Positions 1 to 11,278 of a stretch of DNA of 64,000 nucleotides are shown piece by piece. The position numbers were made by a program, and so were the translations under genes. Numbering within the stretch: the stretch's first letter is position 1; every line of letters begins with the position of its first letter. A model generated the notes under the pieces. It was given only the letters and a program-made list of their open reading frames with translations, was not told the DNA's origin and made no database searches. Origin of the DNA: Phoronis australis (taxonomy: Eukaryota; Phoronida; Phoronidae); NCBI GenBank assembly GCA_002633005.1, contig NMRA01000345.1:371151-435150 (forward strand), read 5' to 3'.

Positions 1-315
1 CTGCCAACAAAAGGCTTGTGAACTCCTCATATTTGTGAACACTGAAGAGGTGCGTACATTGGAAAAGCCTACTATTTGACTAACGCAACTCAATACCACT
101 CTTTAAATAAGTCTAAGTATTTATTTTAATGTAGTCGTTTTGTAAGAGGCTTCTTATTAAGAGCTGAAAATTGATTAATGTATCTCTTGAAAGATCTCAA
201 AATAACGTTGAGAGAAGTTTCAATTTTGCTAAAAAATTGCAATTAAAGTTCGAGTAAGAGCGAAAATGATATTTTGGAATGTATTTGTTTTGTAGAAGAC
301 TGTAGGAATCAAAGA

Positions 316-396
316 ATGGCCGAAGACGCTTTGTATAAACTTTTGGCTGACCGTGGAGTGCCAGAGGAAGCAATTAAACTCATGAAAAACGATAAG
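316..396 (+). CDS. SAM-like gene exon 1
   Basis: 27 codons, phase 0 end. Reading on past 396 gives VITELISSDCKIH and a stop at 436-438, so splicing before that stop is required if 1250-1513 belongs to the same gene. Confidence 0.5.
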
Positions 397-1513
397 GTGA
401 TCACAGAATTGATTTCCAGTGATTGTAAAATTCATTAGCCCGCCAGAGCTAAGTTGCCTAAAACTTATCCGCTGGAGAAATTATTGTTTGCGTGACGTCA
501 CGTACAATATCAACGCGACGTCATTATTGCTATCCATTGTAAAAACTTTGTGCAACCCGCGGTCTCTGTTTTTTATTACGCATATTCATAATTTAAAGCC
601 TGATTACATCCAGGGTGCGAAATCTTGCCTGCGTTCAGTAACGCCAGGACCTGCGTGTTCTTGTTTAAAATACACGGTAATATCTTACGTAATCTAGTGA
701 AGTCTTGCCTTTTAGCGAGGTCCTGGCGTTCACTGAACGGGATGCTTATGTCTGAATTGGAACTCGAACTCCAGTTTGATTTTGTGATGAGCTCGAGAAA
801 CCGTGCATCACGTGCACTTTTTTACCCTAACGTTGCCTTGGCGAATTTTGAATCTGGAAGTTCGATGATCCTGTGGTAAGAAAATTGTTGGAAAATGTCC
901 TGCCGCGTCGAGGTTGGGTTGAAAGTGTATCCTGAAGCATTTTGTACATATCGATGTTAAGCTGCACCGTACCGTGAATTAAGAGTCAGTGTATACAAAA
1001 CAAAGTACTGCAAATTTGAAAACTATAATGAGATCTTCGTCATTTTTAAAGCGATTTCAATACTTCATGAGTCGCCGTGAGAAAGATGTTGTAGATTTTA
1101 AACTTTTTAGAAAGTTTGACACTCACTAATAGGTTTGCAAGAAATTTCAGTACAAGTGCTCTTTTGAGACCTGGTGTCCAACTTTCAGAATACATACATA
1201 TAACATTCCAAAAGAAAAAAAATAACTGGTCATCACGTGTATTTGGCAGATCAGCAAAGAAAACATCAAAACCATGAGTCAAGAAATGATGGCGAAGTAT
1301 TTGCCAAAACTGACTGACAGAGCGGCGGTAATAGAATTATTTTGTAAACCACTCCTGAAGGACCTAGCCAACCAAGAAAAACCTAAGGATGGAGAAAATT
1401 CGAGACCAACATTTAAAGACGCTTTAGCTGAACAACTGAAGAGCGCAATGGGAACCACCAATGCGGCTGATGGCGCTCAGCGTCAGCAAGGATTGAAGAA
1501 AGGCTTCTTTTGA
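316..1513 (+). CDS. Small SAM-like domain protein (two exons, 114 aa)
   Basis: Exon 1 is 316-396, from the ATG at 316 (MAEDALYKLLADRGVPEEAI...) to a GTGATC donor. Exon 2 is 1250-1513, after acceptor TTTGGCAG, ending LKKGFF and TGA. Both junctions are phase 0 and the joined protein is 114 aa. Residues about 1-62 read like a sterile alpha motif fold: a first helix (YKLLADRGV), then IS-KENIKTMSQEMM, then the final helix after LPKLTDRAAVIELF, which recalls the 'L-G-x-R' end of SAM domains. The tail (about 45 residues) is Lys/Gln/Ala-rich with no motif I recognise. SAM domains mediate protein-protein or RNA contacts; a SAM domain alone in so small a protein suggests an adaptor, which is inference. 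The weak point is the exon 1 donor, which is not a consensus GTRAGT; no poly(A) signal is obvious after 1513. Confidence 0.55.
397..1249 (+). other. Intron of the SAM-like gene
   Basis: 853 bp without recognised coding or repeat content. The 695-735 stretch has a local inverted similarity with 600-660 (GCGTTCAGTAACGCCAGGACC against GGTCCTGGCGTTCACTGAACG when complemented), so it can fold back on itself. Confidence 0.4.
1250..1513 (+). CDS. SAM-like gene exon 2 (terminal)
   Basis: Begins ISKENIKTMSQEMM after an AG at 1248-1249 and ends with TGA at 1511-1513. An in-frame ATG at 1274 could instead start a separate 79-aa ORF if exon 1 is not joined. Confidence 0.5.
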   Translation: MSKENIKTMSQEMMAKYLPKLTDRAAVIELFCKPLLKDLANQEKPKDGENSRPTFKDALAEQLKSAMGTTNAADGAQRQQGLKKGFF

Positions 1514-1744
1514 TGATGCGATGCGAAATTGTAGTTAAATAATTAATACCAAGAACTTCGTCTGTATGCAAAACCTCCGTTATTTTGTTTTTAATATCAT
1601 CTGGTGGATCGAATCGACGCAAAAACAACAAAACTCACGACTCCTTGGCATCTACGATTTCACTCTAGTGGGGGTCTATCAGAAATTTCGGGACAAAATG
1701 TCTGTGAAACTCCTGAAGCGGCATATCGCGTGCAGCATTTTTTT

Positions 1745-3730
1745 ATTAAGACAAAGGGGAGGAGCGTTGCGCTGGCGACCTCCTGAGTCAGTCCTTGTAC
1801 CTAAAAACTATTAAAGTTTTTTTGTGGCTTATCAAGTAGAAGGTTTACTTGAAATGCAGTAAGATCAGTTGTCGTACTGGACTAGAGAGGTTCCTGTGTC
1901 ACTGGCATGCAAATTCGTAAACCATGATTTCAATCATCCGCGTTCAGTTAATATCTGTCACAACACCCGAGAGTATTTCTTTTCCACTTTTCATTCCCCT
2001 CTTTGTGCTAACACAAGATCACCGACTATTATCGTTTTAGTTCGAGTTCATTATGGTTTCCGTTTATGACTGCATAACTTTAATTTGAAGTTGGTGATCT
2101 TAGCATTGAAGCTACAGCTCGATTCTTAATTATAAATATCCCCAATTTTTACTCGAGTTTGTTGTTGGAGTCTATCACTCGTGAAACAGTGCGAACAAAG
2201 ACTAGACATCATCTGTATACATCAAAATGTGCTCGTCGCCGAGCACAGAATAATAGACAACCGTATCAAGTAAAACGCAAAACGTCAAAAATATTTTCGA
2301 AATCGATTTTAGTACAACGATTAGACACAGAACTGCGTTTTTATCTAGTCATGCTTTTTTCGACTCAAGTCTTCGTTATTTTTGTAAGATGCTGCCATGC
2401 TTGGGTGGATAATTCTCATACTTCATCAGATTTCAGTTTATCACAGGAGGTTACTTTGCCCTCTCAGGTATTGCATTAATTGCTTTTGATAAAATTGTTG
2501 TGACACTCGGAGGCACCGTGTGAAAAATATTCATTACGTACCATTCTCCTGGAGTGTGAAAATCAAAAAAATTTCGAGTATCACGATCTATCACACTGCA
2601 TTAAACTTTTCAAGCAAGCCTTTTGTGTCTTAATACACATGGTCCTAGCTTACAGTCATGACAAAGGAATCAACAGGTGAAAGTTAAGTTTAAGTTCTCT
2701 GAAAGTCAATCGTTTTTCTCCATTCGAAGTTTGTTAGTGAAAGTATTACATACGACTGAAACTCGTCTGCTTCACGTCGGACTTTTGTTGAACCATAGAT
2801 ATTAGGATCTATAGTCTATGGTTGAACAAAGTCGTTTGGAATCGATATCGGTAGCGTACCACGAGGCGCGCTGTCATACATAGTTGCTGGATTACGTGAG
2901 TAGACAATAAGAAAGCTGGGTTATATAAACATTGGTTTGCTACCGTGAAACTGATAACGACACAGCTGTGTATCCCGACTTTCCGACCGGTCAGTCGCGG
3001 ATATACTGATTCCATGACCGCTGCGCGGGTGCATAACACAAAAAATTCAGGAGACATTTCTTGATGTGTTTATAATGTGCGTAAAAGCACATGATTAAGA
3101 AATTATATTAAAATATAAAGGTTTCTCAGCGAAAAGTGTTTCTTAGTTTCAGAATGACTTTGTTTAGCGATGGTCCAAAATGCCATTGAGAACTCGGCTC
3201 CTCCGCCAGCCCGCCGGGTCAGTGGACAGCAAAGATAGTATAAAATCCAATGAGATAAATATGTATATAGCTCATTGATAAAATCTTTGTGGACAGTGAT
3301 CACTTTAGTTTTTAGTTCTTCCGCTTGGTGTCACTCTTCTCTCGGGTAAATTCGGTAAAGCTCGTCCTTTACAGGTGGCAATATGGCGACTAAGGCAGGA
3401 AAGAAGCTAACTAAAGAAGAAGAGCTGCTACTTCAGGACTTTAGCAGGAATGTTAGCACGAAATCGTCTGCTTTATTCTACGGAAATGCATTTGTTGTCT
3501 CTGCAATTCCATTATGTATGTATCCATGGTCATTGCTGTTTTAATATCTGAGCTAATTAGTCAAAGTGACCGTCACCGGCCACGTCGACAAAAACAACTC
3601 TAAACTATTCAACCGACTCTAGTCTAGGTTCCGTTTTGCAAAAGTTTTAAGGGGTGATAGCCACAAAAGCATCACTTCTGTACAATTCTGTTGATGATTT
3701 GTTAAAATTTAAGCTAATTGGCGAAGTCCC
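1745..3730. repeat. Tandem duplication, copy A (with SSR3 exon 1)
   Basis: From TTAAGACAAA..GGGAGGAGCG to GCTAATTGGCGAAGTCCC. The same order of sequence recurs at 3732-5597 with a few percent substitutions and many small indels. Copy A has about 180 bp near 3101-3285 absent from copy B, and copy B has small extra insertions elsewhere. It carries the putative promoter, SSR3 exon 1 and the start of intron 1. It ends exactly at the single N at 3731. Confidence 0.9.
3383..3515 (+). CDS. SSR3: SSR3 exon 1, copy A
   Basis: Encodes the N-terminus and most of the first hydrophobic segment. Donor is T|GTATGT. It differs from copy B in coding sequence only by a synonymous change in the third codon after the start (ACT here, ACG in copy B). 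Confidence 0.85.
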
Positions 3731-6700
3731 NTTAAGACAAATGGGAGGAGCGTTGCGCTGGCGACCTCCTGAGTCAGTCCTTGTAACTAAAAACTATTAT
3801 AGTGACCAACGAAAGATCAAAGTTTTTTTCTTGGCTTATCAAGTAGAAGGCTTACTTCCAGACTTTTAACTTGAAAAGCAGTAAGATCAGTTGTCGTACT
3901 GGACTAGAGAGGTTCCTGAGTGTCGCCGGCATGCAAATTCGTAAACCATGATTTCAATCGTTTTGAGATCATCCGCGTTCAGTTAATATCTGTCACAACA
4001 CCCGAGAGTATTTCTTTTCCACTTTTCATTCCTCTCTTTCTGCTAACACAAGATCACCGACTATTATCGTTTGAGTTCGAGTTCATTTTGGTTTCCGTTT
4101 ATTACTGCATAACTTTAATTTGCAGTTGGTGATCTTAGTATTGAAGATACAGCTCGATTCTGAATTGTAAATATCCCCAATTTTTACTCGAGTTTGTTGT
4201 TGGAGTCTATCGCTCGTGAAAAAGTGCGAACAACGACTAGACATCATCTGTATACATCAAAATGTGCTCGTCGCCGAGCACAGAATAATAGACAACGTAT
4301 CAAGTAAAACGCAAAACGTCAAAAATATTTTCGAAATCGATTTTGAGTACAACGATTAGACACAGAACTGCGTTTTTATCTATTCATGCTTTTTTTCGAC
4401 TCAAGTCTTCGTTATTTTTGTAAGATGCTGCATGCTTGGGTGGATAATTGTCATACTTCATCAGATTTCAGTTTATCACAGGAGGGTACTTTGTCCTCTC
4501 AGGTATTGCATTAATTGCTTCTGATAAAAATGTTGTGACACTCGGAGGCACCGTGTGAAAAATATTCATTACGTACCATTCTCCTGGAGTGTGAAAATCA
4601 AAAAAATTTCGAGTATCACGATCTATCACACTCCATTAAACTTTTCAAGCAAGCCTTTTGTGTCTTAATACACATGGTCCTAGCTTTTTACAGTCATGGC
4701 AAAGCCGGAATCAACAGGTGAAAGTTAAGTCTAAGTTCTCTGAAAGTCAATCATGGCGTTTTTCTCCATTCGAAGTTTGTTAGTGAAAGTATTACATACG
4801 ACTGAAACTCGTCTGCTTCACGTCGGACTTTTGTTGAACCATAGATATTAGTATGTATAGTCTATGGTTGAACAAAGTCGTTTGGAATATCGGTAGCGTA
4901 CCATGAGGCGCGCTGTCATACATCATAGTTGCTGGATTACGTGAGTAGACAATAAGAAAGTTGGGCTATGTAAACATTGGTTTGCTACCGTGAAACTGAT
5001 AACGACACAGCTGTATCCCGACTTTCCGACCGGTCAGTCGCGGATATGCTGATTCCATGACCGCTGCGCCTGTGCGTAACGCAAAAAATTCAGGAGACAT
5101 TTCTTGATGTGTTTATAATGTGCGTAAAAGCACATGATTAAGAGATAAATCTTTGTGGACAGTGATCACTTTAGTTTTTAGTTCTTCCGCTTGGTGTCAC
5201 TCTTCTCTCGGGTAAATTCGGTAAAACTCGTCCTTTACAGGTGGCAATATGGCGACGAAGGCAGGAAAGAAGCTAACTAAAGAAGAAGAGCTGCTACTTC
5301 AGGACTTTAGCAGGAATGTTAGCACGAAATCGTCTGCTTTATTCTACGGAAATGCATTTGTTGTCTCTGCAATTCCATTATGTATGTATCCATGGTCATT
5401 GCTGTTTTAATATCTGAGCTAATTAGTCATAGTGACCGTCACCGGCCACGTCGACAAAAACAAAACTCAAACTATTCAACCGTCTCTAGTCTAGGTTCCG
5501 TTTTGCAAAAGTTTTAAGGGGTGATAGCCACAAAAGCATCACTTCTGTACAATTCTGTTGATGATTTGTTAAAATTTAAGCTAATTGGCGAAGTCCCTCC
5601 TATGCCAGGCTATCAATTCACGTAAACAACTGCCAAACAATGATGGCAGCTTATCTCGATCTTAAAAACTGATTCAGAAGCTGTAGGTCTTGATTCACGA
5701 TGTTGGTTCAGCCTAGTCAACCATCTAAGACATCTGATTAGTGTGGAATCTGGAAGGTGTCGTCTAGAACCGTTCAGATATAGATAGCCACTTCATCTGG
5801 CTGAACAGGTAGAGTGAATGAATCAATAATGCTTAACTCTGGCTAAGCTATAAAAGTCACTTGAGTATGTGTATTTTTGGATGTTAAGGGGAGGTCACCT
5901 GTGTGCCAGCAACTCCAAGCGGATGCAGAACAGATGGCAAACAGGTCTGTGGTGCCTCCTCTCGGCATGGCTGGCAGACGTGTGACCTCCCCATAACCCA
6001 GGAGCTGTATGTATACAGATGCTTTTCGTGTGCATAATCTGTGCTGTGTTCGTTAGTATGGAGCTGTGGTCATGAATGCATTTGCTGTGCTTTGGTTGCC
6101 TGAATCAATAGCTTCAGATAGTTCATGACACCACACCAAACTTTATTATTATAACGATTAAATAAATTCATGACCTCTGCAACTAGCAAAATTGTCATGA
6201 CTGTAAGCGTGAAAATCCCATCGATCATTGCTGTTTTCAAGGATATTTTCGAACCTTTTCTTGTAGGAACAACATATTTACTGCAATTATTGAAATTTAT
6301 TGCCATCTGAGCATTTCGCAATATTTTTATGCTGAAAAAAAGCAGTAAAAATTTTATGCTGATTTCAGATCTACATGGTGAATCAAGTAAAGCCTTGTAA
6401 GGTGACACCCACCGAGTATTGTGGAACTAAAAACAACATCAACTTTGAGTTGGTGACCTCAGATTTTATGCAGCTCGTTAGTTGCCTTTTGATATTTTCT
6501 TTCTGTTGTATTAATCTGAAACTGAGGCAATGTTTTGTAATGATTCAGTTTGGCTATCTCTTTGTGGTCACTAACTTGACAGTCAGCTTTTGGGAGGTCA
6601 TAAGGTCATTGTAGCTGTGTTAAAAATATATTAATTTTTTAAATATGTATTGGTTATTTTAAATTTATCATCTTAAAAGCTTTTGTTATTATTTACTTTT

Positions 6701-9105
6701 CAGGGTTATTCTGGAAAATCCACATGATGGATCTCTACCAGTCTGCCATTATATTTGCTGTCATGACCCTCGTGAGCACCTATCTTGTAGCAATGGCGTA
6801 CAAAAACGTCAAGTTTGTGCTGAAGCACAAGTAAGTCACAATGATTTTATGTGGTTTTAGTATTTTAACATTCATCATTTGAAATGGAATCATTTCTTTC
6901 ATTCTCTTCTAATGGTTTTAAGGGAGGTTATTTCATAATTGATATTAATCTTCCCTCTTGTTATTGTTCTAATAGCCTTACATGTCTACCAAATGGACAA
7001 CTAATGACAATTTTGCTTTTTCATAGTTTTCTATTTTCAAAGATGCACAGCTTGGGATTCTCTCATTAGTTTATGTTTATAATCTTAGCAGCTGCGTGTC
7101 ATAGTGATACTTTTATTTTATGATAATTACGTATTGTGATGCTATTTAGTAAATTACAAAAATGACAAAAGTACGTGTGTCCAGATCAGTCAAATTCATT
7201 GAAGTTGCATGCGGAATGACAATGTCTGTAAAAGGCAGAGTGAATTGGTCTGTCAGTCAGGGATATGCTACACTGCAGTGGTATCTAGGGGAATATTGCC
7301 GGGAGTCTGCGTCAGTAAAGAGGCTGGGTGATGAAGTAAAAACAAAACAGTGTTCAAATTATATTTTATCATAGATTTTGACAAATTGTTACAGAGTTGC
7401 ACCTAAAGTTGAAGAAGCAGTGTCCAAGGAGATTCTAAAGAAGGTAGCAGATGACAAGAAGATGTCAAAGAAAGAAAAGGATGAAAGGTGAATAAATCGA
7501 CTGATATCATTAAGAGGATGTCGCACCATTTTACCAGATCATAGTCTAAGTTGCCTTGTGTTCACAGTTGAGGGGAGATTTTCGTGTGCTTCAAGTTCAA
7601 ATTTCTGTCCATCCAGCTGTCTAGTTAAATTGATATCTATGTTGAATTTGTGAATCAGATATTGTTTTCAATCAGACTTGGGTGTTTTGTGTTCTTTTTA
7701 CATTTTTCTTTCGAGAAATGTATTTTAGAGTTGCCATGCTCATTTTTAGTAAATTGGGATATTCTCCTTACTGTAATCCTATAACTCTGATCGCTGAAAT
7801 ATGCAGTCAGATATGCAATACATTTAGAAGTGACTGCCGATGTCAACATAAAATCTACATCAGGCTGAGCTGTATAACACTATGTCATTCACCGGAACAG
7901 CTAATGATAAAAAACAAAGCGGAGAATATCCTTTGTTTTCTCAAGTGCAGGCCATACAGTGAGTCGCACTTTGTATGAAAAGTGAGTCGCACTTTGTATG
8001 TATTTGAGTTTTTACTACCAATAGTTGTAAATTCAAAAAGGGGAACTTCTGTGTACTTCTAGTGTAGCGGCCAGTTTGTTGGCAAACTTTGGAAATCTGC
8101 ATACTTTGAGACAAAGAGAATGTCCTTTTAAAAGTCAAATGACTTGGCAGAAGGAAGCACATCTTGGAAGCAAAGTTTGTTGACTTCAGGTCTCATAGTG
8201 ATGCCCGTTTATTATTTAATGGACGTTCGTTGAAACTGGAGATACTAAAATGAAAGCACAGCTGTACTGTAAATGAAAACAAAGTGTTCTTCTTCATTAC
8301 CTGTGTTGATTATCTGAATTGTGACTCAAGTTACACCACTTTTAAGGTTTTGAAAGAACATTTTCACGTTCAGCTGAATGTACTGGTCCTCCTAAGTCAA
8401 GAATAGAATGAATCACTAGGACTAGGAGACGTTTTAATGATACATGAAACGATAGATTTTCTTAAAACTCTTAAGCGTGTCCCGTTATATATCTGCTTGA
8501 TGGCGAGACCTGACCAGTCTCGAAACAAAAGCTTCGGTTTAGGTATCCCTGTAATGTCTCTTCGTAATCTGCTTGACTAGTCTTGCTTTTCAGATAACCC
8601 ACAAATGTACGTTCATCGAGAAGTAACTAACCGATGTCACTTTCACATATTCATCAAATTTCATGTTAATAAAGATGACGTTTTTGTAATTAGTTTTTTT
8701 TTGAATCATTAGGTTAGTTACCATTAAAATTTCTTTTATGAAATCTTAAACTTCATGTTGTTGGAAAAGTAGGAAGTATGATTAGTACTGGCAGTGTGTT
8801 TATCACTGTTCAATGTGCAGTTTTTCTTACCTGAGCCTGGTAATTATTTCATGTGTTTTTGACTTAACTTACTTGTTGACCATATATTACTTTTGGTTGT
8901 TTCTAGGATCCTTTGGAAAAAGAATGAAGTCGCCGACTATCAAGCCACCACCTTCTCCATTTTCTACAACAACGCCCTCTTCTTGGTCTTTGTTATTTTG
9001 GCGTCATTCTTCGTCTTGAAGACATTCAACCCTATTGTCAACTATGTCTTGACTATGTTGTGCGCATCAGGAATTATTGCTTTATTCTCAACCAGTTCTA
9101 AATGA
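3383..9105 (+). CDS. SSR3: Translocon-associated protein subunit gamma (TRAP-gamma, SSR3)
   Basis: Four-exon gene for a 183-aa multi-pass ER membrane protein of the TRAP complex, which sits at the Sec61 translocon and assists co-translational insertion and translocation. Coding exons: exon 1 at 3383-3515 (copy A) or 5249-5381 (copy B), 6704-6830, 7395-7487, 8907-9105. Phases match at each junction, and the product aligns end to end with vertebrate SSR3 (185 aa): [18 protein letters not shown], then [18 protein letters not shown], the cytosolic MSKKEKDER loop, [11 protein letters not shown] and FNPIVNY. Hydrophobic segments lie at about residues 28-48, 54-75, 134-153 and 158-178. The protein begins [14 protein letters not shown]. 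Exon 1 exists twice (see the duplication); copy B is the nearer to exon 2. Poly(A) signal AATAAA is at 9146. I am very sure of the identity. Confidence 0.97.
3731..3731. other. Single-N assembly gap
   Basis: The only ambiguous base in the window. It sits exactly between the two duplication copies, so the join here was not read through as ordinary sequence. Confidence 0.95.
3732..5597. repeat. Tandem duplication, copy B (with SSR3 exon 1)
   Basis: Second copy of the roughly 1.9 kb unit, starting one base after the N and ending at GGCGAAGTCCC (5597), where unique SSR3 intron 1 begins. Divergence from copy A is spread evenly as SNPs and short indels, the pattern expected of two alleles as much as of a recent duplication. 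Confidence 0.9.
5249..5381 (+). CDS. SSR3: SSR3 exon 1, copy B
   Basis: Same 44 codons plus one base as copy A, with the same T|GTATGT donor. It is spliceable in phase to 6704 (completing Trp of PLWLFWK). If the duplication is real, either exon could serve as alternative first exon. Confidence 0.9.
5382..6703 (+). other. SSR3 intron 1 (from copy B)
   Basis: 1.3 kb intron. The first part (to 5597) is duplicated. At 5884-5996 lies a foldback element, listed separately. The rest shows no coding or repeat signal I can support. Confidence 0.7.
5884..5996. repeat. Foldback/MITE-like hairpin in SSR3 intron 1
   Basis: Inverted arms: TTAAGGGGAGGTCACCTGTG at 5884 onward pairs with the reverse complement of CGTGTGACCTCCCCATAA ending at 5996, and GTGTGCCAGC pairs with GCTGGCAGACG further in. 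The whole 113 bp could fold as a long hairpin. No TSD is evident. Confidence 0.65.
6704..6830 (+). CDS. SSR3: SSR3 exon 2
   Basis: Acceptor TTACTTTTCAG, donor GTAAGT. Encodes the end of TM1 and TM2 ([18 protein letters not shown]). Confidence 0.95.
7395..7487 (+). CDS. SSR3: SSR3 exon 3
   Basis: Acceptor GTTACAG, donor GTGAAT. Encodes the charged cytosolic loop [20 protein letters not shown], highly Lys/Glu-rich as in vertebrate SSR3. Confidence 0.95.
7488..8906 (+). other. SSR3 intron 3
   Basis: 1.4 kb. A short direct repeat GTGAGTCGCACTTTGTATG occurs at about 7959 and 7982 (about 22 bp apart). Nothing else supported. Confidence 0.5.
8907..9105 (+). CDS. SSR3: SSR3 exon 4 (terminal)
   Basis: Acceptor GTTTCTAG. 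Encodes [20 protein letters not shown]3, the FNPIVNY loop and TM4, ending ALFSTSSK and TGA. Confidence 0.96.
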
Positions 9106-9145
9106 GTAGTTTGAAATTATCTTATAATACTTTATATGACCATTG

Positions 9146-9151
9146 AATAAA
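9146..9151 (+). terminator. Poly(A) signal AATAAA of SSR3
   Basis: AATAAA 41 bp after the SSR3 stop codon, giving a very short 3' UTR. Confidence 0.8.
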
Positions 9152-10975
9152 TATATTGTATATAGACAAGTTGGTTTCCATTTGCACTAAGTTGTATTTT
9201 ACATTTTTCGTCTCCCTATTTGACTTTGAGTAATCTTTGAAAACCATAGTTTTGCATCCTGTTTTGGAGTTGAATGGTTTGTTTTGATTGGTTAATACAG
9301 AAAGGTAATGTTGCTAATTACGCATAAAACCATGGATCAAATAAAATTCATTGACAGGTTTGGTTCAAGGGCAAGATTCACCACTGCAATACTTGATCTA
9401 TTTGACTTTTGAAATGTGCTGCTTTGGGTTGGGCCAAACTTTTTATGAATGAGACTAGTGAACCCACGTCAGTAGAGAAAAAAGTCGGAAAGTGGATGCA
9501 CTGCCAACAAAACGTGCCTCCATTAGATGGGATTTGACTCGTGTCTTCATTCTCTTCATGAAAACAATACGAGCTTTATGGAGAACAGCATTCCTACTTC
9601 ATGCAATGGGACATTAAACTGAGCAGGGACAAGGCTTGTGTAGCTCGGCATTTTCTAAGAAATCGTGCGTAAGTTTGGAGTTGATACTTCACACGGGGCT
9701 AGGCATGCATCCATGAAATCCCATTCTGTAAATTGCATTCAATTTGTGTTCCACTCTCATTTTGTAATGGTGAACTTTATGAAAATTGTACATAGTACAT
9801 TCTTACAGGGCAGTAGTTTTATAACAAAATGAGGAATAAGTGTGATAAGACCCATGTTTACATTTCTTCGTGGTTACTTTGCAACGATCTGATTTGTCTA
9901 AGTTCGAGGGTTTCTCAAATAAAAATAATCTTATTTGGTCTTATAATTTGACTTGTTGCCTATCCTTTTGAATTTTAGCACCGTGAACAATGGATTATTC
10001 AACTGAAGTCTATATTATTCCCGCTGTGAATTTAAATTTGAGCAGATGCAATACTGAACTACTGTTCCAGCAAGATGAAAAACAATTTGTGATTATCATA
10101 TTTACTTACGGACCAGCTGTAGACAAAATAGGTATTCATTCTTGAATAATTTTACATTCTTGATTCATGACCGAGTTTGGTAATCACCCACTCTTTTCCT
10201 TTACTTGACATGTCAAAAACATGCGCCTTCTTTGAGGAAAATGCAAACTACCTGTTCCGTCAACTGTTAGGCCATTTAAAACATATGCGTGCACCAATGG
10301 TGGGCTCGCCAGGCTTCCCAATTGACGAAATGAGCAAAGAGAAACAAAAACTCCGAAAAAAAGTACAAAACGAGGCATAAGTTCACCAAAAATTCAGGAA
10401 CTGCCAAAATTCGGCGAATGCACAATTCATAGCTCTGTACGTACCCAGTGAATTTTAGTAAAAGGTTCCCTCTTAAAAATTCGAGCCCCCATTGATTTAA
10501 TTTTTAGCCCTGCAGGATGAGTGTGCTCACGATCCACATGAAGTTAAGTGAAAAACACTACTTGCCACTTTCTTAAAAGAATTTAACCTCAGTTCAACCT
10601 CAGGAGTTCAACCAGACTTAGGATACAAAATTCAGAATCCTAGACATGACTGAGGCTGTAGAAAATGCGTCGGAGCGAAGATTGCGATAGTGTGGTGTTG
10701 TCCGCTAGGTGTCTCTCGTCTTCCATTGTAGTTAAACTCTTATACATTTCTCAAGCAAAGTGTACACGTTTTAATGAAATTTGTTTTAATAATCTTTTAT
10801 AATTAGCCCAAATAGCAAATAATTCAATACCTTTCAATTTATTAGTGCTTTGAAATTGAAACGAAAAGCAGTAGTTTTCGATCTGATGTATTTGCGACAA
10901 TTGGTTTACGGTGCCGTCAAAGACCGTGAAAGCATGATAGTGTTTACGAATTTTTAGATTTCTACTTTCTAAGAT
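9152..10975. other. SSR3-GEMIN5 intergenic region
   Basis: 1.8 kb between two genes on the same strand; it must contain the GEMIN5 promoter. I see no TATA box, CpG island or repeat that I can support. Short ORFs around 10180-10380 on both strands have no family signal. Confidence 0.6.
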
Positions 10976-11278
10976 ATGGCGTGCTCAGTGCTTCCTGCGT
11001 CGCCAAATTGGTACTGTAGCAGGGTGAGTGATTGTCACGAAGACGGGACATTTATTTATGGTGCTCGAGGCTGCATCTACGTGTACAATGTCAGTTGCAA
11101 CCCACCGAAATTTATCGAAAATTTCTTCGCCCATTCAGAGAAGGTTTCGTCGGTTTCCATCAACCGGTTCTCTGCACCCGGACATACTGTTGTATCCAGT
11201 ACAGGTGACGATGGAAAAGTGAAAGTTTGGGACCTTGGAAATGGTAATACGCTGCTGAAGGAACATATTCACAACCGT
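10976..11278 (+). CDS. GEMIN5: GEMIN5 exon 1
   Basis: Start MACSVLPASPNWYCSR; Trp12-Tyr13 correspond to human Trp14-Tyr15, which contact RNA. First WD repeat ends GDDGKVKVWDL. Donor GTAAGT, phase 0. Confidence 0.95.

Noticed and set aside
1566-2479. ORFs of 82, 66 and 106 codons after the SAM-like gene
   Set aside because: They fall in the duplicated block; corresponding frames in copy B are broken by indels, so they are not under coding constraint.
2790-2835. Hairpin with AACCATAGA / TCTATGGTT arms
   Set aside because: Short and imperfect; present in both duplication copies but too weak to support as an element.
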